Counted from the stretch's first letter, positions 33,390 to 42,188 are shown. The stretch: 64,000 nucleotides of DNA from Bacteroidota bacterium (GCA_036522515.1 DATDFQ010000056.1:335730-399729), one strand, 5' to 3'. Program-made: numbers and translations. The notes: generated by a model from the sequence alone, not told the origin.

Positions 33390-33953
33390 TCAGACTTTCT
33401 TAGGGGGCCGGTCCCGGGCATCCCGTCTCAGATTGGGGGTCGGGCGGAGGATGATCGTCTGAACGATCGCTCCCCCCACCTCGATGTGAATTGTAACATG
33501 ATTCTCCCGGAGGTTCTCCGAAGCGATTGCCCTGCCGTTAAACCTGGCCGCCATTGCGTTGAAGGCGCCGTTCAGCACGACCGTGGCAAGGTCTTTGGGG
33601 ATCAGGACCCGCCGCTCGATCCTCGAAAACCTGGAATTCGGCACCGCGATTTCCTTCCTGCGCGTCCACGATTCGTCGATGCCGAAATGGACGAGGACCG
33701 AATCGACCTCGTGGTCGATTTCCGCGAGCACGGCGGGCGAAGCCTCCGGGACCGGCTCGGACCTCTGCTCGCCGGGATGCCCGGTAGTGTCCGCCAACCC
33801 CGAACTTGCCGACACCGGTCCGGCTTCGCCATGGCGGGGCGGGGTCAGGCTGGTGCGGTTGAGAAAGAACAAGCCGGCCGCCGCGACTCCCATGAGAAGC
33901 GAGATCACCAGGCGCACGACGATCGGGTGATCGACCAGAGGGCCCCGGCTCAT
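33390..33953 (-). CDS. Unknown single-pass membrane protein
   Basis: A 187-aa protein I cannot assign. One membrane helix (PIVVRLVISLLMGVAAAGLFFL) is followed by a Pro/Gly/Ser-rich linker and a folded ~100-residue part containing RRVLIPKDLATVVLNGAF and ENHVTIHIEVGGAIVQTIIL, so most of it should be periplasmic. The ATG at 33953 overlaps the crotonase stop (ATGA), arguing for a real, coupled gene. It is followed by glyS after 55 bp. Confidence 0.7.
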   Translation of the reverse strand: MSRGPLVDHPIVVRLVISLLMGVAAAGLFFLNRTSLTPPRHGEAGPVSASSGLADTTGHPGEQRSEPVPEASPAVLAEIDHEVDSVLVHFGIDESWTRRKEIAVPNSRFSRIERRVLIPKDLATVVLNGAFNAMAARFNGRAIASENLRENHVTIHIEVGGAIVQTIILRPTPNLRRDARDRPPKKV

Positions 33954-34735
33954 CGGCCGGCGAACGAAGGTTTGCGCTTTTCGATGAACGCTTTGGTCCC
34001 TTCCGAGAAGTCTGCCGTGCCGCAGCATTCTCCGAACATCGATGCCTCCACCTTCAGACCCTCGCTCAAAGGCATTTCCATGCTGATGTTGATCGCCTTC
34101 AGGCTCATGCGCACCGCGATCTGGCCCTTCGAGAGAATCGTCCGGGCGAGCGATTCGGCCTCCGCGAGCAAACGGGAGCGGGGGACGACGAGGTGTACCA
34201 GTCCGATCCTGAGCGCTTCCTGGGCATCGATCGGGCTCCCCGTGAGGATCATGGCCGTCGCCCGGCCCGGCCCGATCAATCTCGGCAGCCGCTGGGTTCC
34301 GCCATAACCCGGAATAGTCCCCAGGTTCACTTCCGGCTGGCCGAAACTCGCGTTCTCCGATGCGATCCGCAAATGGCAGGCAAGCGCGAGCTCGCAGCCC
34401 CCGCCCAGCGCGTAGCCGTTGACCGCGGCGATCACCGGCCTGCCGAGGTGCTGGATCCGGTCGAAGAGCGCCTGGCCGGAGAGCGAGAATTCCTTGCCGG
34501 ACTCGGGAGTAAGGGAGGAAAGTTCCCCGATGTCCGTCCCCGCGGCGAAGGCCTTCTCCCCCGAGCCCGTCAGAATTGCGGCGTCCACCTCGTGCCCGGA
34601 CCGGATCTGTCCGAACACCTCGCCCAGCTCCTTCTTGCAGAGCGCGTTGAGGGCGTTCAGTTTATCGGGACGGTTGAGGGTGATGAACGCGATCCGTTCC
34701 CTCGTCTCGAACAGCAGCGTTTGATAGTTTGTCAT
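33950..34735 (-). CDS. Enoyl-CoA hydratase/isomerase (crotonase family)
   Basis: A 261-aa crotonase. The oxyanion-hole segments AFAAGTDIGEL and NGYALGGGCELALACHLRIA and the catalytic-region PEVNLGTIPGYGGTQRLPRL carry the two Glu-type positions of enoyl-CoA hydratases. It probably hydrates short-chain trans-2-enoyl-CoA (crotonyl-CoA), but no other fatty-acid gene is near, so the pathway is open. It sits 29 bp after the rmlA-like gene and overlaps the unknown membrane gene. Confidence 0.92.
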   Translation of the reverse strand: MTNYQTLLFETRERIAFITLNRPDKLNALNALCKKELGEVFGQIRSGHEVDAAILTGSGEKAFAAGTDIGELSSLTPESGKEFSLSGQALFDRIQHLGRPVIAAVNGYALGGGCELALACHLRIASENASFGQPEVNLGTIPGYGGTQRLPRLIGPGRATAMILTGSPIDAQEALRIGLVHLVVPRSRLLAEAESLARTILSKGQIAVRMSLKAINISMEMPLSEGLKVEASMFGECCGTADFSEGTKAFIEKRKPSFAGR

Positions 34736-34764
34736 CGATCCTTCTCCTTAACACGCTTCCGGCG

Positions 34765-35832
34765 CTACCATGCGACCTCGACCCTGCTCTGGTCGCCGAT
34801 CATGAAGCGGTGGACGTGCGGTTTTCCGACGGCGTCCACGATCTCCACGTCGTTGCCGAGGATGCTTCCCTCAATCCGGATGCGGACGTCGAGCACCTTG
34901 CAATCTCTCAGGACGATGCTGTACTCCACTTCCGAATTCCGGATCTGGGTCCCGTCGCCGATCGAGGTGAAGGGTCCGATATAGCTGTTCTCGATCACGC
35001 AGTTCCTTCCGATGATGGCCGGCCCGCGCACCACGCTGTTGAGGATTTTCGACCCTTCCCCGAGCTGCACTTTCCCCGCCACCGTCGAAGTCTTGTCGAT
35101 GTGCCCCTCGAGTTGGGGACGGAGATTGTCGAGCACGAGCCGGTTCGCTTCCAGCAGGTCCGAGGGCTTGCCGGTGTCCTTCCACCAGCCGGTGATCTCG
35201 CTGAATCCGACCTTATAGCCCTTGTCGATCAGGTACTGGTGCGCATCGGAGATCTCCAGCTCGCCGCGCTTGCTCGGTTTGATCTTTCTCGCCGCCTCGA
35301 AAATATGGTGGTCGTAGATGTAAATGCCCGCGACCGCAAACTGGCTTCTCGGTTTGGAGGGTTTTTCCTCGATGCGGACGATCCGCCCTTTCTTGATCTC
35401 CGGCACGCCGAAGCGCTCCGGATCGCGAACCCGGGCAAGCGTCAGGAAGCAATTGCAGCCGCTCCGCTCGAACTCCTCGATGAATCTCTTCACCCCGCCG
35501 ACCACCATATTGTCGCCGAGGTAGAAAATGAAGTTGTCCTTCCCGACGAACCTCTGAGCGATCTTCACGACATGCGCGAGGCCGAGGGGCGCGGTTTGGG
35601 GAATATACGTAATCCGGGCGTTCCACCGCTTCCCGTTCCCGATCGCCTTCTGCACCTCATCGTTGTCGGCGTTGCAGACGATGCCGATCTGCTTGATTCC
35701 CGCATCGACCGCGGCCTCGATCGCGTAGTGCAGAATCGGCTTGTTGGCGATGGGAATCAGGTGCTTGTTTTGGGTGTGGGTCAGAGGCCTGAGGCGCGTG
35801 CCGCGGCCGCCGCTTGCGATGAGTGCTTTCAA
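34765..35832 (-). CDS. Glucose-1-phosphate thymidylyltransferase, long form
   Basis: A 355-aa nucleotidyltransferase of the long RmlA type. The N-terminal GT-A-like domain has the signature ASGGRGTRLRPLTHTQNKHL and the product-site YLGDNMVVGG. A left-handed beta-helix tail (~residues 245-340; GSKILNSVVRGPAIIGRNCV) distinguishes it from short RmlA. It makes dTDP-glucose (possibly UDP-glucose) for surface sugars. No rmlBCD genes are next to it. Its start overlaps the DUF2520 gene by 4 bp (ATGA). Confidence 0.9.
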   Translation of the reverse strand: MKALIASGGRGTRLRPLTHTQNKHLIPIANKPILHYAIEAAVDAGIKQIGIVCNADNDEVQKAIGNGKRWNARITYIPQTAPLGLAHVVKIAQRFVGKDNFIFYLGDNMVVGGVKRFIEEFERSGCNCFLTLARVRDPERFGVPEIKKGRIVRIEEKPSKPRSQFAVAGIYIYDHHIFEAARKIKPSKRGELEISDAHQYLIDKGYKVGFSEITGWWKDTGKPSDLLEANRLVLDNLRPQLEGHIDKTSTVAGKVQLGEGSKILNSVVRGPAIIGRNCVIENSYIGPFTSIGDGTQIRNSEVEYSIVLRDCKVLDVRIRIEGSILGNDVEIVDAVGKPHVHRFMIGDQSRVEVAW

Positions 35833-36785
35833 TTCTTCACCTTCGCTCGATTATTGAGTGGATGGTTCTTTAGTATTTGCCTGAATTGTCCGATCAACCG
35901 TTCAAAATTCTCCTGGCTGAGCTTCTGTTGTTCTTTTCCGACCCGCGCAACCTCGATTCCTCCGGAGATATAGGCCGGGAGAAACTTCGGGGCGTAGGCC
36001 AGGAGCGCTTTGAGATGGAGGTCCACCGTCTCGAAATCGCCTCTTACGATCGGCCCGGTAAGCGAGTCGGCGGCGGGCGGGTGCACCGCGTTCTCAAGCG
36101 TCGCCGTGATCAGGGGCCCGAACATTTCCTCCCAGGTCGCCGCCACGCCGAGTCGCAGGGTCAACTGCTCGATTGAATGGAGGTGCACCATCAGATAATT
36201 CGACGCAAACACGCATATCACGTGGTAGAGGGGCCTCAGTTCTTTCCGGATAATCAGGGCTCTCCCGCCCAGGTCCCCGATCAAACGCTCCGCCCGCCCG
36301 ACCGCCTCCCGCTCGCCGTCGATCCCGTAGAAGATTCCCTGAATCTTCGCCCGGCTCCTCCCGGGCCCGCGCTGCCTCCCCGGTGGCCTCATGGAGGGAA
36401 ACGTCTGGATCGGGTGCATCGACGCCACCAGCGATCCGCGCCGGCGGAGCGGTTCCAGCACGTCTGCAGAATGCACTCCGGAACAGTGGACGACGAACAG
36501 CTTTTTGAAGTTGATCGCCTTCAGTTTCGAGACGCTGAGCGCCACCTCCGCGATCGCCCCGTCCGGGACGGTGAGGAGAAGGCATTCGGTCTTCGGGGAA
36601 AGGTCGCCGATCTCCGTCGAAGCCCTGCCGCATTGCAACGCCTTCGCGAGCGCGATCGCCGGAGCGCCGCTGCGGCTGATGACGGAGACGAACGGATAAC
36701 CCCTGTCGTGCAAGGCCCGCCCGAGCGAGGAGCCCACCGCTCCGGCGCCGACGATGGAAACCCTGGGAGGACGCGGTGCCGGCAC
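35829..36785 (-). CDS. Rossmann-like/DUF2520 NAD(P)-dependent oxidoreductase
   Basis: A 318-aa protein with an N-terminal Rossmann fold (VSIVGAGAVGSSLGRAL) and a C-terminal helical DUF2520 domain (RPLYHVICVFASNYLMVHLH, GPLITATLENAV, SLTGPIVRGD). It resembles NADP oxidoreductases of the ketopantoate-reductase/F420-dependent fold group. A ~15-residue basic insert (PPGRQRGPGRSRAK) interrupts the core around residue 135. The substrate is unknown. It lies between amrB (6 bp) and the rmlA-like gene. Confidence 0.88.
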   Translation of the reverse strand: MPAPRPPRVSIVGAGAVGSSLGRALHDRGYPFVSVISRSGAPAIALAKALQCGRASTEIGDLSPKTECLLLTVPDGAIAEVALSVSKLKAINFKKLFVVHCSGVHSADVLEPLRRRGSLVASMHPIQTFPSMRPPGRQRGPGRSRAKIQGIFYGIDGEREAVGRAERLIGDLGGRALIIRKELRPLYHVICVFASNYLMVHLHSIEQLTLRLGVAATWEEMFGPLITATLENAVHPPAADSLTGPIVRGDFETVDLHLKALLAYAPKFLPAYISGGIEVARVGKEQQKLSQENFERLIGQFRQILKNHPLNNRAKVKN

Positions 36786-36791
36786 GGGAGG

Positions 36792-37625
36792 TCAGTTCGT
36801 ATTGAGAAGAACGGCGGAAAGGTATCCCACGACGCTCGAGCGGTCGCCGGTCACGTCCCCGGAATTACAGTGGGAGAGGATTCCGGCGCGATTCGCGCCG
36901 AGACGCCGGGCCGCAGCCATCACCGCGACCATCGGACCGCCCCCGCAGGCTTCGGTGCGCCTTGTCTCCAGGTCGGTCATGATTTTCTCCTCGTCGAATC
37001 CGGCGACGTCCGCGACGATAATGCCGTCGAGCGATTCCGCAACTTCATAGCGATGGTAGTGGGAAAGATCGGTGCTTGCAATGAGCAATACCCGGGTGCC
37101 CGCGAACACCTGGGCGAGCCTTCCCGCAAGGTGGAAGCAATACTCTCTCCGTTGTTCGCCCATCACGATCGGCAGTATGTTCACCTCGCCGAGGACCTCC
37201 TGGATGAAGGGGAGATGCACCTCGATCGCATGTTCGTTCCGGTGGCCCATCCGGGACGCCTCGATGAGCGGATCACCGGAAACGAGGAGCTCGCGGAAGC
37301 GATCGTCGACCGGCAGATCACCGAGCGGAGTGCGGTATCCGCTTCCTTCATAGACGGAAATGCCGTCAAAGTATTCCCGGTGGCTCGGGGAGACAATGAC
37401 CACGCATTCAAACGATTTTCCGCCGAGCAGTTTGTATCCCAGGGATGCCGCGTCGCCGGAGTACTCGTATCCGGCATGCGGCAGGATCAATCCGAGGATG
37501 ACTCCCTCTTCGGGCCGTGCGTCCGCGCGGGCCAGGCGCGCGCCGATTTCCGCGCGGAGGGCCTCCGGATCCGCCGGATAGAACATACCGGCCACGGCCG
37601 GTTCGCGTATGAGCGGCGGGGTCAC
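36792..37625 (-). CDS. amrB: AmmeMemoRadiSam system protein B (MEMO1 family)
   Basis: A 277-aa MEMO-family protein, related in fold to extradiol dioxygenases. The metal-site-like residues are seen in ILPHAGYEYSG, VSPSHREYF, GHRNEHAIEVHLPF and ASTDLSHYH. In many bacteria and archaea MEMO, AMMECR1 and a radical SAM protein are encoded together; here AMMECR1 is immediately upstream but the radical SAM partner is absent. The job is unknown; in eukaryotes MEMO1 is tied to redox and iron handling. Confidence 0.93.
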   Translation of the reverse strand: MTPPLIREPAVAGMFYPADPEALRAEIGARLARADARPEEGVILGLILPHAGYEYSGDAASLGYKLLGGKSFECVVIVSPSHREYFDGISVYEGSGYRTPLGDLPVDDRFRELLVSGDPLIEASRMGHRNEHAIEVHLPFIQEVLGEVNILPIVMGEQRREYCFHLAGRLAQVFAGTRVLLIASTDLSHYHRYEVAESLDGIIVADVAGFDEEKIMTDLETRRTEACGGGPMVAVMAAARRLGANRAGILSHCNSGDVTGDRSSVVGYLSAVLLNTN

Positions 37626-37652
37626 CGGCAGAGGTTCAATGCGCGCCGTGAT

Positions 37653-38240
37653 TCACCGTTTCCCACGGGCCTCCGATTCCTCTTCGAAGATCTCCGCCGT
37701 GAAGAGGTAGGTTTCCGCGCCTGGACGTTCCCAGATCCGGGGAGGCAGGCCGGCCTTTTTGGCGGTCTGGGAGAGAAAAGTCTCACGGTCCCACCCGTGT
37801 TCCAACGGCACCTGCGGCAAGAGGAGGCCGCGATTTCCCCCATATCCGATCAGCAGACCGTGTGTTCCCACTTCGATGTCGGTAATCTGTTCCATCTTGA
37901 TTAATGGCGAGAGGACGGAAATTTCAATCGCGAGAGCGTCTAATTCATCCGGCCCGACGGGTGGAAATCGCTGGTCGTCGAGCGCGGCTTTCACCGCAGC
38001 CTCCTGGACGGTATGCGCCAGCGGCTTGAGGGGATCGACGTACCCGATGCACCCGCGCAATTCCCCGCTGATCCGCAAGGTCACGAACGCCCCCTGCGGA
38101 CGGAGCAGAGCGGGCTCGCAGGGTCCGATCGACGCCGGGGGTTTTCCCCTGACGGCCGACTCGATTGAATCGCGCGCCAACTCCAGCAGAAAGGCTTTTT
38201 CCGAGACTGATAGCACGATCTCCCCGGTCCGGTCGTCCAT
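37653..38240 (-). CDS. amrA: AmmeMemoRadiSam system protein A (AMMECR1 family)
   Basis: A 195-aa AMMECR1-domain protein. The invariant LRGCIGYVDPL hexapeptide region (residues ~60-70), FVTLRISGELRG, FPPVGPDELDALAIEISVL and GLLLPQVPLEHGWDRETFL are present. It is the first gene of the leftward cluster to amrB and beyond. The function is unproven; the conserved LRGCIG may act as a catalytic or binding loop. A weak TTGAAT-17-TAAGTT lies 15 bp upstream of the ATG. Confidence 0.93.
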   Translation of the reverse strand: MDDRTGEIVLSVSEKAFLLELARDSIESAVRGKPPASIGPCEPALLRPQGAFVTLRISGELRGCIGYVDPLKPLAHTVQEAAVKAALDDQRFPPVGPDELDALAIEISVLSPLIKMEQITDIEVGTHGLLIGYGGNRGLLLPQVPLEHGWDRETFLSQTAKKAGLPPRIWERPGAETYLFTAEIFEEESEARGKR

Positions 38241-38313
38241 GGATCTGCGAAAACTTACGCAAATTCTGAGTGAGATTCAATCATCCGGCGGTGTCTCGCA
38301 TTCCCCGTATATG

Positions 38314-38388
38314 TCATCCTGAGGGAGCGTAGCGACCGAAGGATCTCGTCTAGTTGACCGGCGAGATCCTTCGCTCCGCTCAGGATGA
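38314..38388. repeat. 75-bp dispersed inverted repeat, copy 3
   Basis: Long arm left, short arm right, as in copy 1, with another 15-nt core. It lies between the divergent amrA and rel genes, upstream of the rel promoter. Confidence 0.8.
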
Positions 38389-38418
38389 CAAAATGCGGCG
38401 CTACCACCCCCCGTTCAG

Positions 38419-38447
38419 TTGACATTCATTCCTGATGACAGTATATT
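38419..38447 (+). promoter_or_regulatory. Strong promoter of rel
   Basis: TTGACA (38419-38424), a 17-bp spacer and TATATT (38442-38447), the best match to the window's own promoter pattern. It implies a ~65-nt leader before the ATG at 38520. A GC-rich strong-discriminator box was not evident. Confidence 0.65.
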
Positions 38448-38519
38448 CGTAGTAGACCAAGTTGAGCAATTAAACGAACTTAGACCACCAGATCCCGCTT
38501 CCGCTGATGGCGGCGCCCC

Positions 38520-40703
38520 ATGCGCGACGGCATTTACAAAAAGAAACTGGAAGATCTCCTTCTTGTCTGCCGAAAGAATCTTCGGACCGTCAATGAAGAC
38601 CTGATCCGCAGAGCTTTCGAGTTCAGCCTCGAAGCCCACAAGAACGACATTAGAGCGTCCGGCGATCCCTTTTTCAACCATCCCTACGAGGTGGCGATGG
38701 TTGTCGCCAAAGAAATCCCCCTGGACGACGTTTCGGTCGCTGCAGCCCTCCTCCACGATGTCGCCGAAGACACCGAGTACGAAATAAAGGATATCCGGCA
38801 GGAATTCGGAAGCGCCATAGCGGACATCGTCGACGGCGCGACCAAGATTTCGGATATCTTTCGCAGCCACGAGGTGACGCAGGCGGAAAGCTACCGCAAG
38901 ATGCTTCTCTCCATGGTGAACGACATCCGGGTGATGCTGCTCAAATTTGCCGACCGGCTTCACAACATGCGGACCCTCGAGTACCTGCCTGCGGAGAGGC
39001 AGGTGCGCCTCGCGAAGGAGACGCTCGACATTTATGCGCCGTTCGCCCACCGCTTCGGGCTGGCGAAGATCAAGTGGGAGCTCGAGGACCTCGCCTTCAA
39101 GTACCTTCATCCCGGGGAATATGAGAACATCGCGCGCCAGCTCAAGGCGCGGCGAAAGGAACGGGAATCGTACATCCGCAAGTTCGTCCTGCCGCTCGAG
39201 AAGCGCCTGAACGAGGAGGGGATGAAGTTTGAAATCGAAGGGCGGCCCAAACATTTGTACAGCATCTACAACAAGATGGTCGCTCGGGCCAAGCCGCTCG
39301 ATGAGATCTACGATCTGTTTGCGGTCCGGATCATCCTCGAGACCGAGAACGAGAACGAATGCTTCACGGCCTACGGCATCCTCTCCTCGATCTACCTGCC
39401 GATTCCCGAACGGTTCAAGAATTACATTTCCGTGCCGAAGAAAAACGGCTACCGGTCCATTCACTCGACCGTCGTCGGCCCGGAGGGTAAAATGGTGGAG
39501 ATGCAGATCAGGACGCGGGCGATGCATGAGATCGCCGAGCAGGGGGTCGCGGCCCACTGGAGGTATAAGGAGAACGTTTCGACCCTCGACGAGGAGCTGG
39601 AAAACTGGATTTCGTGGGTGCGCGAGATTTTCGAGCACGCCGATGAGGAGGCGCCCGCCAAGCAGCTGATGGAGAGCTTCAAGCTGAATCTTTACCAGGA
39701 TGAGATCTACCTCTTCACCCCGAAGGGAGAGCTGAAAATCCTTCCGAAAGGCGCCACCCCCGTCGATTTCGCGTTCGCGGTCCACACCAACGTGGGATTC
39801 CATTCCCTCAGCGCGAAAGTCAACGGACGCATCGTTCCCCTCGACTCCCAGCTCCGCAGCGGGGACCAGGTGGAAATCATCACGTCCAAGAACCAGACCC
39901 CGAAAGCCGACTGGGAGCAGTTCGTCGTCACCCACAAGGCGAAAGCCCAGGTCCGCAAATGGGTCAAGGAGGAGGAGCGCAAGGAGATCACCGAGGGACG
40001 CGAGCAATGGGAGAAGCGCGCGAAGAGGTTCAAGCTACACATCAGCGACGACGATCTGATCAGGCATGTGCACGAGTTCAAGGTGGACGACCTGAGGGAT
40101 TTCTACCTGAAAATCCAGCGGGAGGAAATCGATCCCGAGGCGGTCCTTCACGAGATCGAGCTGAAGCTCAAGCACTCCCAGCCGGAACTTCCCCGGGAGG
40201 ATAAGAGCGCCGGCCTCTTCAACCGGTTCCTGGACACCGCGCGCAGCATCACCGGCGGGATCACGCTCTTCGGAAGCAACGACAACTTCATGCACAGTTA
40301 CGCAAAGTGCTGCAATCCCATCCCCGGCGACGAAATCATCGGATTCGTCACGCAGGGAGAGGGGGTCAAGATACACGTGAAGACATGCAAGAACCTGATT
40401 TCGATGATGGCGTCCGATCCGCGCCGCATCGTGGAGGTGGGCTGGCCCGGAACGAACGGGGTCGAATACCCGGCCGCCATCCGGATCTCGGGCGAGGACC
40501 GGACCGGCATGCTGAACGACATCACGCACGCGATCTCGACCTATCAGAACACGAACATTCGCGGCGTGAAAATCGATACGAAGGACAGTATCTTCGAGGG
40601 AACGATCATTATCGGCGTAAAACACACAGACCATCTCGGCAGGGTCATCGAGAAACTGCGCAAAATCAAAGGCGTCTATCGGGCGGATCGCCTGATGGAG
40701 TAG
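38520..40703 (+). CDS. Bifunctional (p)ppGpp synthetase/hydrolase (RelA/SpoT family)
   Basis: A 727-aa Rel. The hydrolase HD domain is intact (DPFFNHPYEVAMVVA, LLHDVAEDTEY, KFADRLHNMRTL). The synthetase domain is also intact (EGRPKHLYSIYNKM, DLFAVRIILE, GYRSIHSTVVG, EQGVAAHWRYKE). The C-terminal half has TGS (LYLFTPKGELKILPKGATPV-like), the Cys-containing ZBD/CC domain (KCCNPIPGDEIIGFVTQGEG) and ACT (RISGEDRTGMLNDI). Both activities should be present, as expected where a single Rel serves the cell. HU-like and ruvX genes follow within 15 bp each. Confidence 0.97.
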   Translation: MRDGIYKKKLEDLLLVCRKNLRTVNEDLIRRAFEFSLEAHKNDIRASGDPFFNHPYEVAMVVAKEIPLDDVSVAAALLHDVAEDTEYEIKDIRQEFGSAIADIVDGATKISDIFRSHEVTQAESYRKMLLSMVNDIRVMLLKFADRLHNMRTLEYLPAERQVRLAKETLDIYAPFAHRFGLAKIKWELEDLAFKYLHPGEYENIARQLKARRKERESYIRKFVLPLEKRLNEEGMKFEIEGRPKHLYSIYNKMVARAKPLDEIYDLFAVRIILETENENECFTAYGILSSIYLPIPERFKNYISVPKKNGYRSIHSTVVGPEGKMVEMQIRTRAMHEIAEQGVAAHWRYKENVSTLDEELENWISWVREIFEHADEEAPAKQLMESFKLNLYQDEIYLFTPKGELKILPKGATPVDFAFAVHTNVGFHSLSAKVNGRIVPLDSQLRSGDQVEIITSKNQTPKADWEQFVVTHKAKAQVRKWVKEEERKEITEGREQWEKRAKRFKLHISDDDLIRHVHEFKVDDLRDFYLKIQREEIDPEAVLHEIELKLKHSQPELPREDKSAGLFNRFLDTARSITGGITLFGSNDNFMHSYAKCCNPIPGDEIIGFVTQGEGVKIHVKTCKNLISMMASDPRRIVEVGWPGTNGVEYPAAIRISGEDRTGMLNDITHAISTYQNTNIRGVKIDTKDSIFEGTIIIGVKHTDHLGRVIEKLRKIKGVYRADRLME

Positions 40704-40716
40704 CAAGGAGGGATGA

Positions 40717-41064
40717 ATGAAGAGCAACGGTCACCGCCCGAAAACCTACACGAAGAAAGACCTTGTCAGGAAGGTCGCGCTCGCCGGCTCCGAGAATATG
40801 AACGTTTCCGCGAAGTGGATCGAGCGCGTGTTCGTGGCGGTCCGGGAGATCATGATGAGCGCCGATCCCGATCTGCGGATTGAAATCAGGGATTTCGGCG
40901 TGTTCGAGGTCAAAGCCACGCGATCCAAACCCAAAGCGCGCAACCCAAAATCCGGAGAAATTATCTACGTCCCCTCGCGAAGGAAGACGCACTTCAAGCC
41001 GGGAAAGCGGCTGAAGGGCTTTCTTTCGCAGCCGCTCGGGGCTCACCGTCCCTCTGAGAACTGA
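40717..41064 (+). CDS. HU/IHF-family DNA-binding protein
   Basis: A 115-aa nucleoid protein of the HU/IHF fold. RDFGVFEVKATRSKPKARNP is the DNA-binding beta-arm with the intercalating Pro-containing loop, and the C-terminus is GEIIYVPSRRKTHFKPGKRL. It has a short basic N-terminal extension (~15 residues) compared with typical 90-aa HU. A strong AAGGAGGG precedes the start by 4 nt; an overlapping out-of-frame ATG lies 4 nt upstream. It is encoded 13 bp after rel and before ruvX, presumably in one operon. Confidence 0.93.
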   Translation: MKSNGHRPKTYTKKDLVRKVALAGSENMNVSAKWIERVFVAVREIMMSADPDLRIEIRDFGVFEVKATRSKPKARNPKSGEIIYVPSRRKTHFKPGKRLKGFLSQPLGAHRPSEN

Positions 41065-41076
41065 TTCACAGACGAC

Positions 41077-41496
41077 ATGGCCGCGCGCATCCTGGGCATC
41101 GACTATGGCAGCAGACGCATCGGGATCGCGGTCAGCGACCCCCTGAATATCATCGCCCGGGGAGTGACCGTCATACCGAACTCCCCCTCAAAAATTTCAG
41201 AGATCAAGCGCATCGCCCTCGAGTTCGGCGTGGAGAAGATCGTGGTGGGAGTCCCGATCAACCTGAAAGGGAGGAGCGACTCGATGGCGGAGGAAGTCGA
41301 AGAATTCATCCGGCTCCTGGCGTCGGAACTGAAGGTGGAGATCGTGAGGCAGGACGAGAGGTTTACGTCGCGGATTGCACGCCAGACACTATTGGATATG
41401 AACGTGGGTAAGATGAAGCGCAGGGTGAAGGGAAGGATCGACGAGATGGCCTCGGCCCTGATCCTTCAGGGATATCTTGACGGTCAGGGAGGATAA
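41077..41496 (+). CDS. ruvX: Pre-16S rRNA nuclease/Holliday-junction resolvase-like YqgF
   Basis: A 139-aa RNase H-fold protein. Catalytic acids are seen in LGIDYGSRRIGIAVSD (D9), QDERFTSR and the C-terminal GRIDEMASALILQGYL. Homologues finish the 5' end of 16S rRNA and were first proposed as Holliday-junction resolvases. It starts 12 bp after the HU-like gene. Confidence 0.95.
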   Translation: MAARILGIDYGSRRIGIAVSDPLNIIARGVTVIPNSPSKISEIKRIALEFGVEKIVVGVPINLKGRSDSMAEEVEEFIRLLASELKVEIVRQDERFTSRIARQTLLDMNVGKMKRRVKGRIDEMASALILQGYLDGQGG

Positions 41497-41508
41497 AGCG
41501 GACGGACC

Positions 41509-42174
41509 ATGAACTTTCACGACGTCAACCGGCTGATCGAGGAGGGAGAGGGCTTTGGGATCGAATTCAAACGCCGCATCTCCTCCGCGGAGAAAATAGC
41601 CAGAACGATCATCTCGTTCGCCAACACGAAGGGAGGAACCATCCTCTTCGGCGTCGACGACGACGGGTCGATCGTCGGGGTCGAAAGCGAAAAATCGGAG
41701 ATCGAGTTGATCGAGATCGCCGGGAACGAGTACTGCGACCCGGTCATTCGTCCCGGCATCACGATCGTCCCCTTCGACGGACGCGATGTCATCGTGTGCC
41801 GGATCGATGAGAGCCGCACCAAACCCCACTATTTCCTGGGCGAGCACGACCGGTCGAACGGGGAGGCAACCCGCGTATATATCCGGGTGAACGACAAGAC
41901 CGTCATGGCAAGCCGTGAAGTGGTAAAAATCCTCGAAGATGAGAATCCCGACGCACCCCCCCGGAAGATCGCCATCGGCGAGAATGAACGCCGCCTGTTC
42001 CGGCATCTCGAGAAGAACGAGAGGATCACCGTGAGAGAGTTCGGCAGGGAGGTGAATATCAGCGACCGCCGGGCCTCGCGGATCCTTGTCGGTCTGGTCC
42101 GGGTCGGTGTGATCCGGATACACACGCACGAAAAAGAAGAGTTTTTCACCCTCGCCTCCGAAATAAAGCACTGA
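41509..42174 (+). CDS. AlbA_2 (Schlafen-like) domain protein with winged helix
   Basis: A 221-aa protein. The N-terminal AlbA_2/SLFN-type domain (residues ~10-140) has GIEFKRRISS, the GGTILFGVDDDGSIVGV core, and VYIRVNDKTVMASREVV. The C-terminal ~70 residues form a winged helix (FLEKNERITVREFGREVNIS-like, DRRASRILVGLVRVGV). Such proteins are usually putative transcription regulators; some AlbA_2 proteins are nucleases. It starts 12 bp after ruvX and ends the rel operon, next to the REP array. The target is unknown. Confidence 0.85.
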   Translation: MNFHDVNRLIEEGEGFGIEFKRRISSAEKIARTIISFANTKGGTILFGVDDDGSIVGVESEKSEIELIEIAGNEYCDPVIRPGITIVPFDGRDVIVCRIDESRTKPHYFLGEHDRSNGEATRVYIRVNDKTVMASREVVKILEDENPDAPPRKIAIGENERRLFRHLEKNERITVREFGREVNISDRRASRILVGLVRVGVIRIHTHEKEEFFTLASEIKH

Positions 42175-42188
42175 CTCCTCGCAAATTC

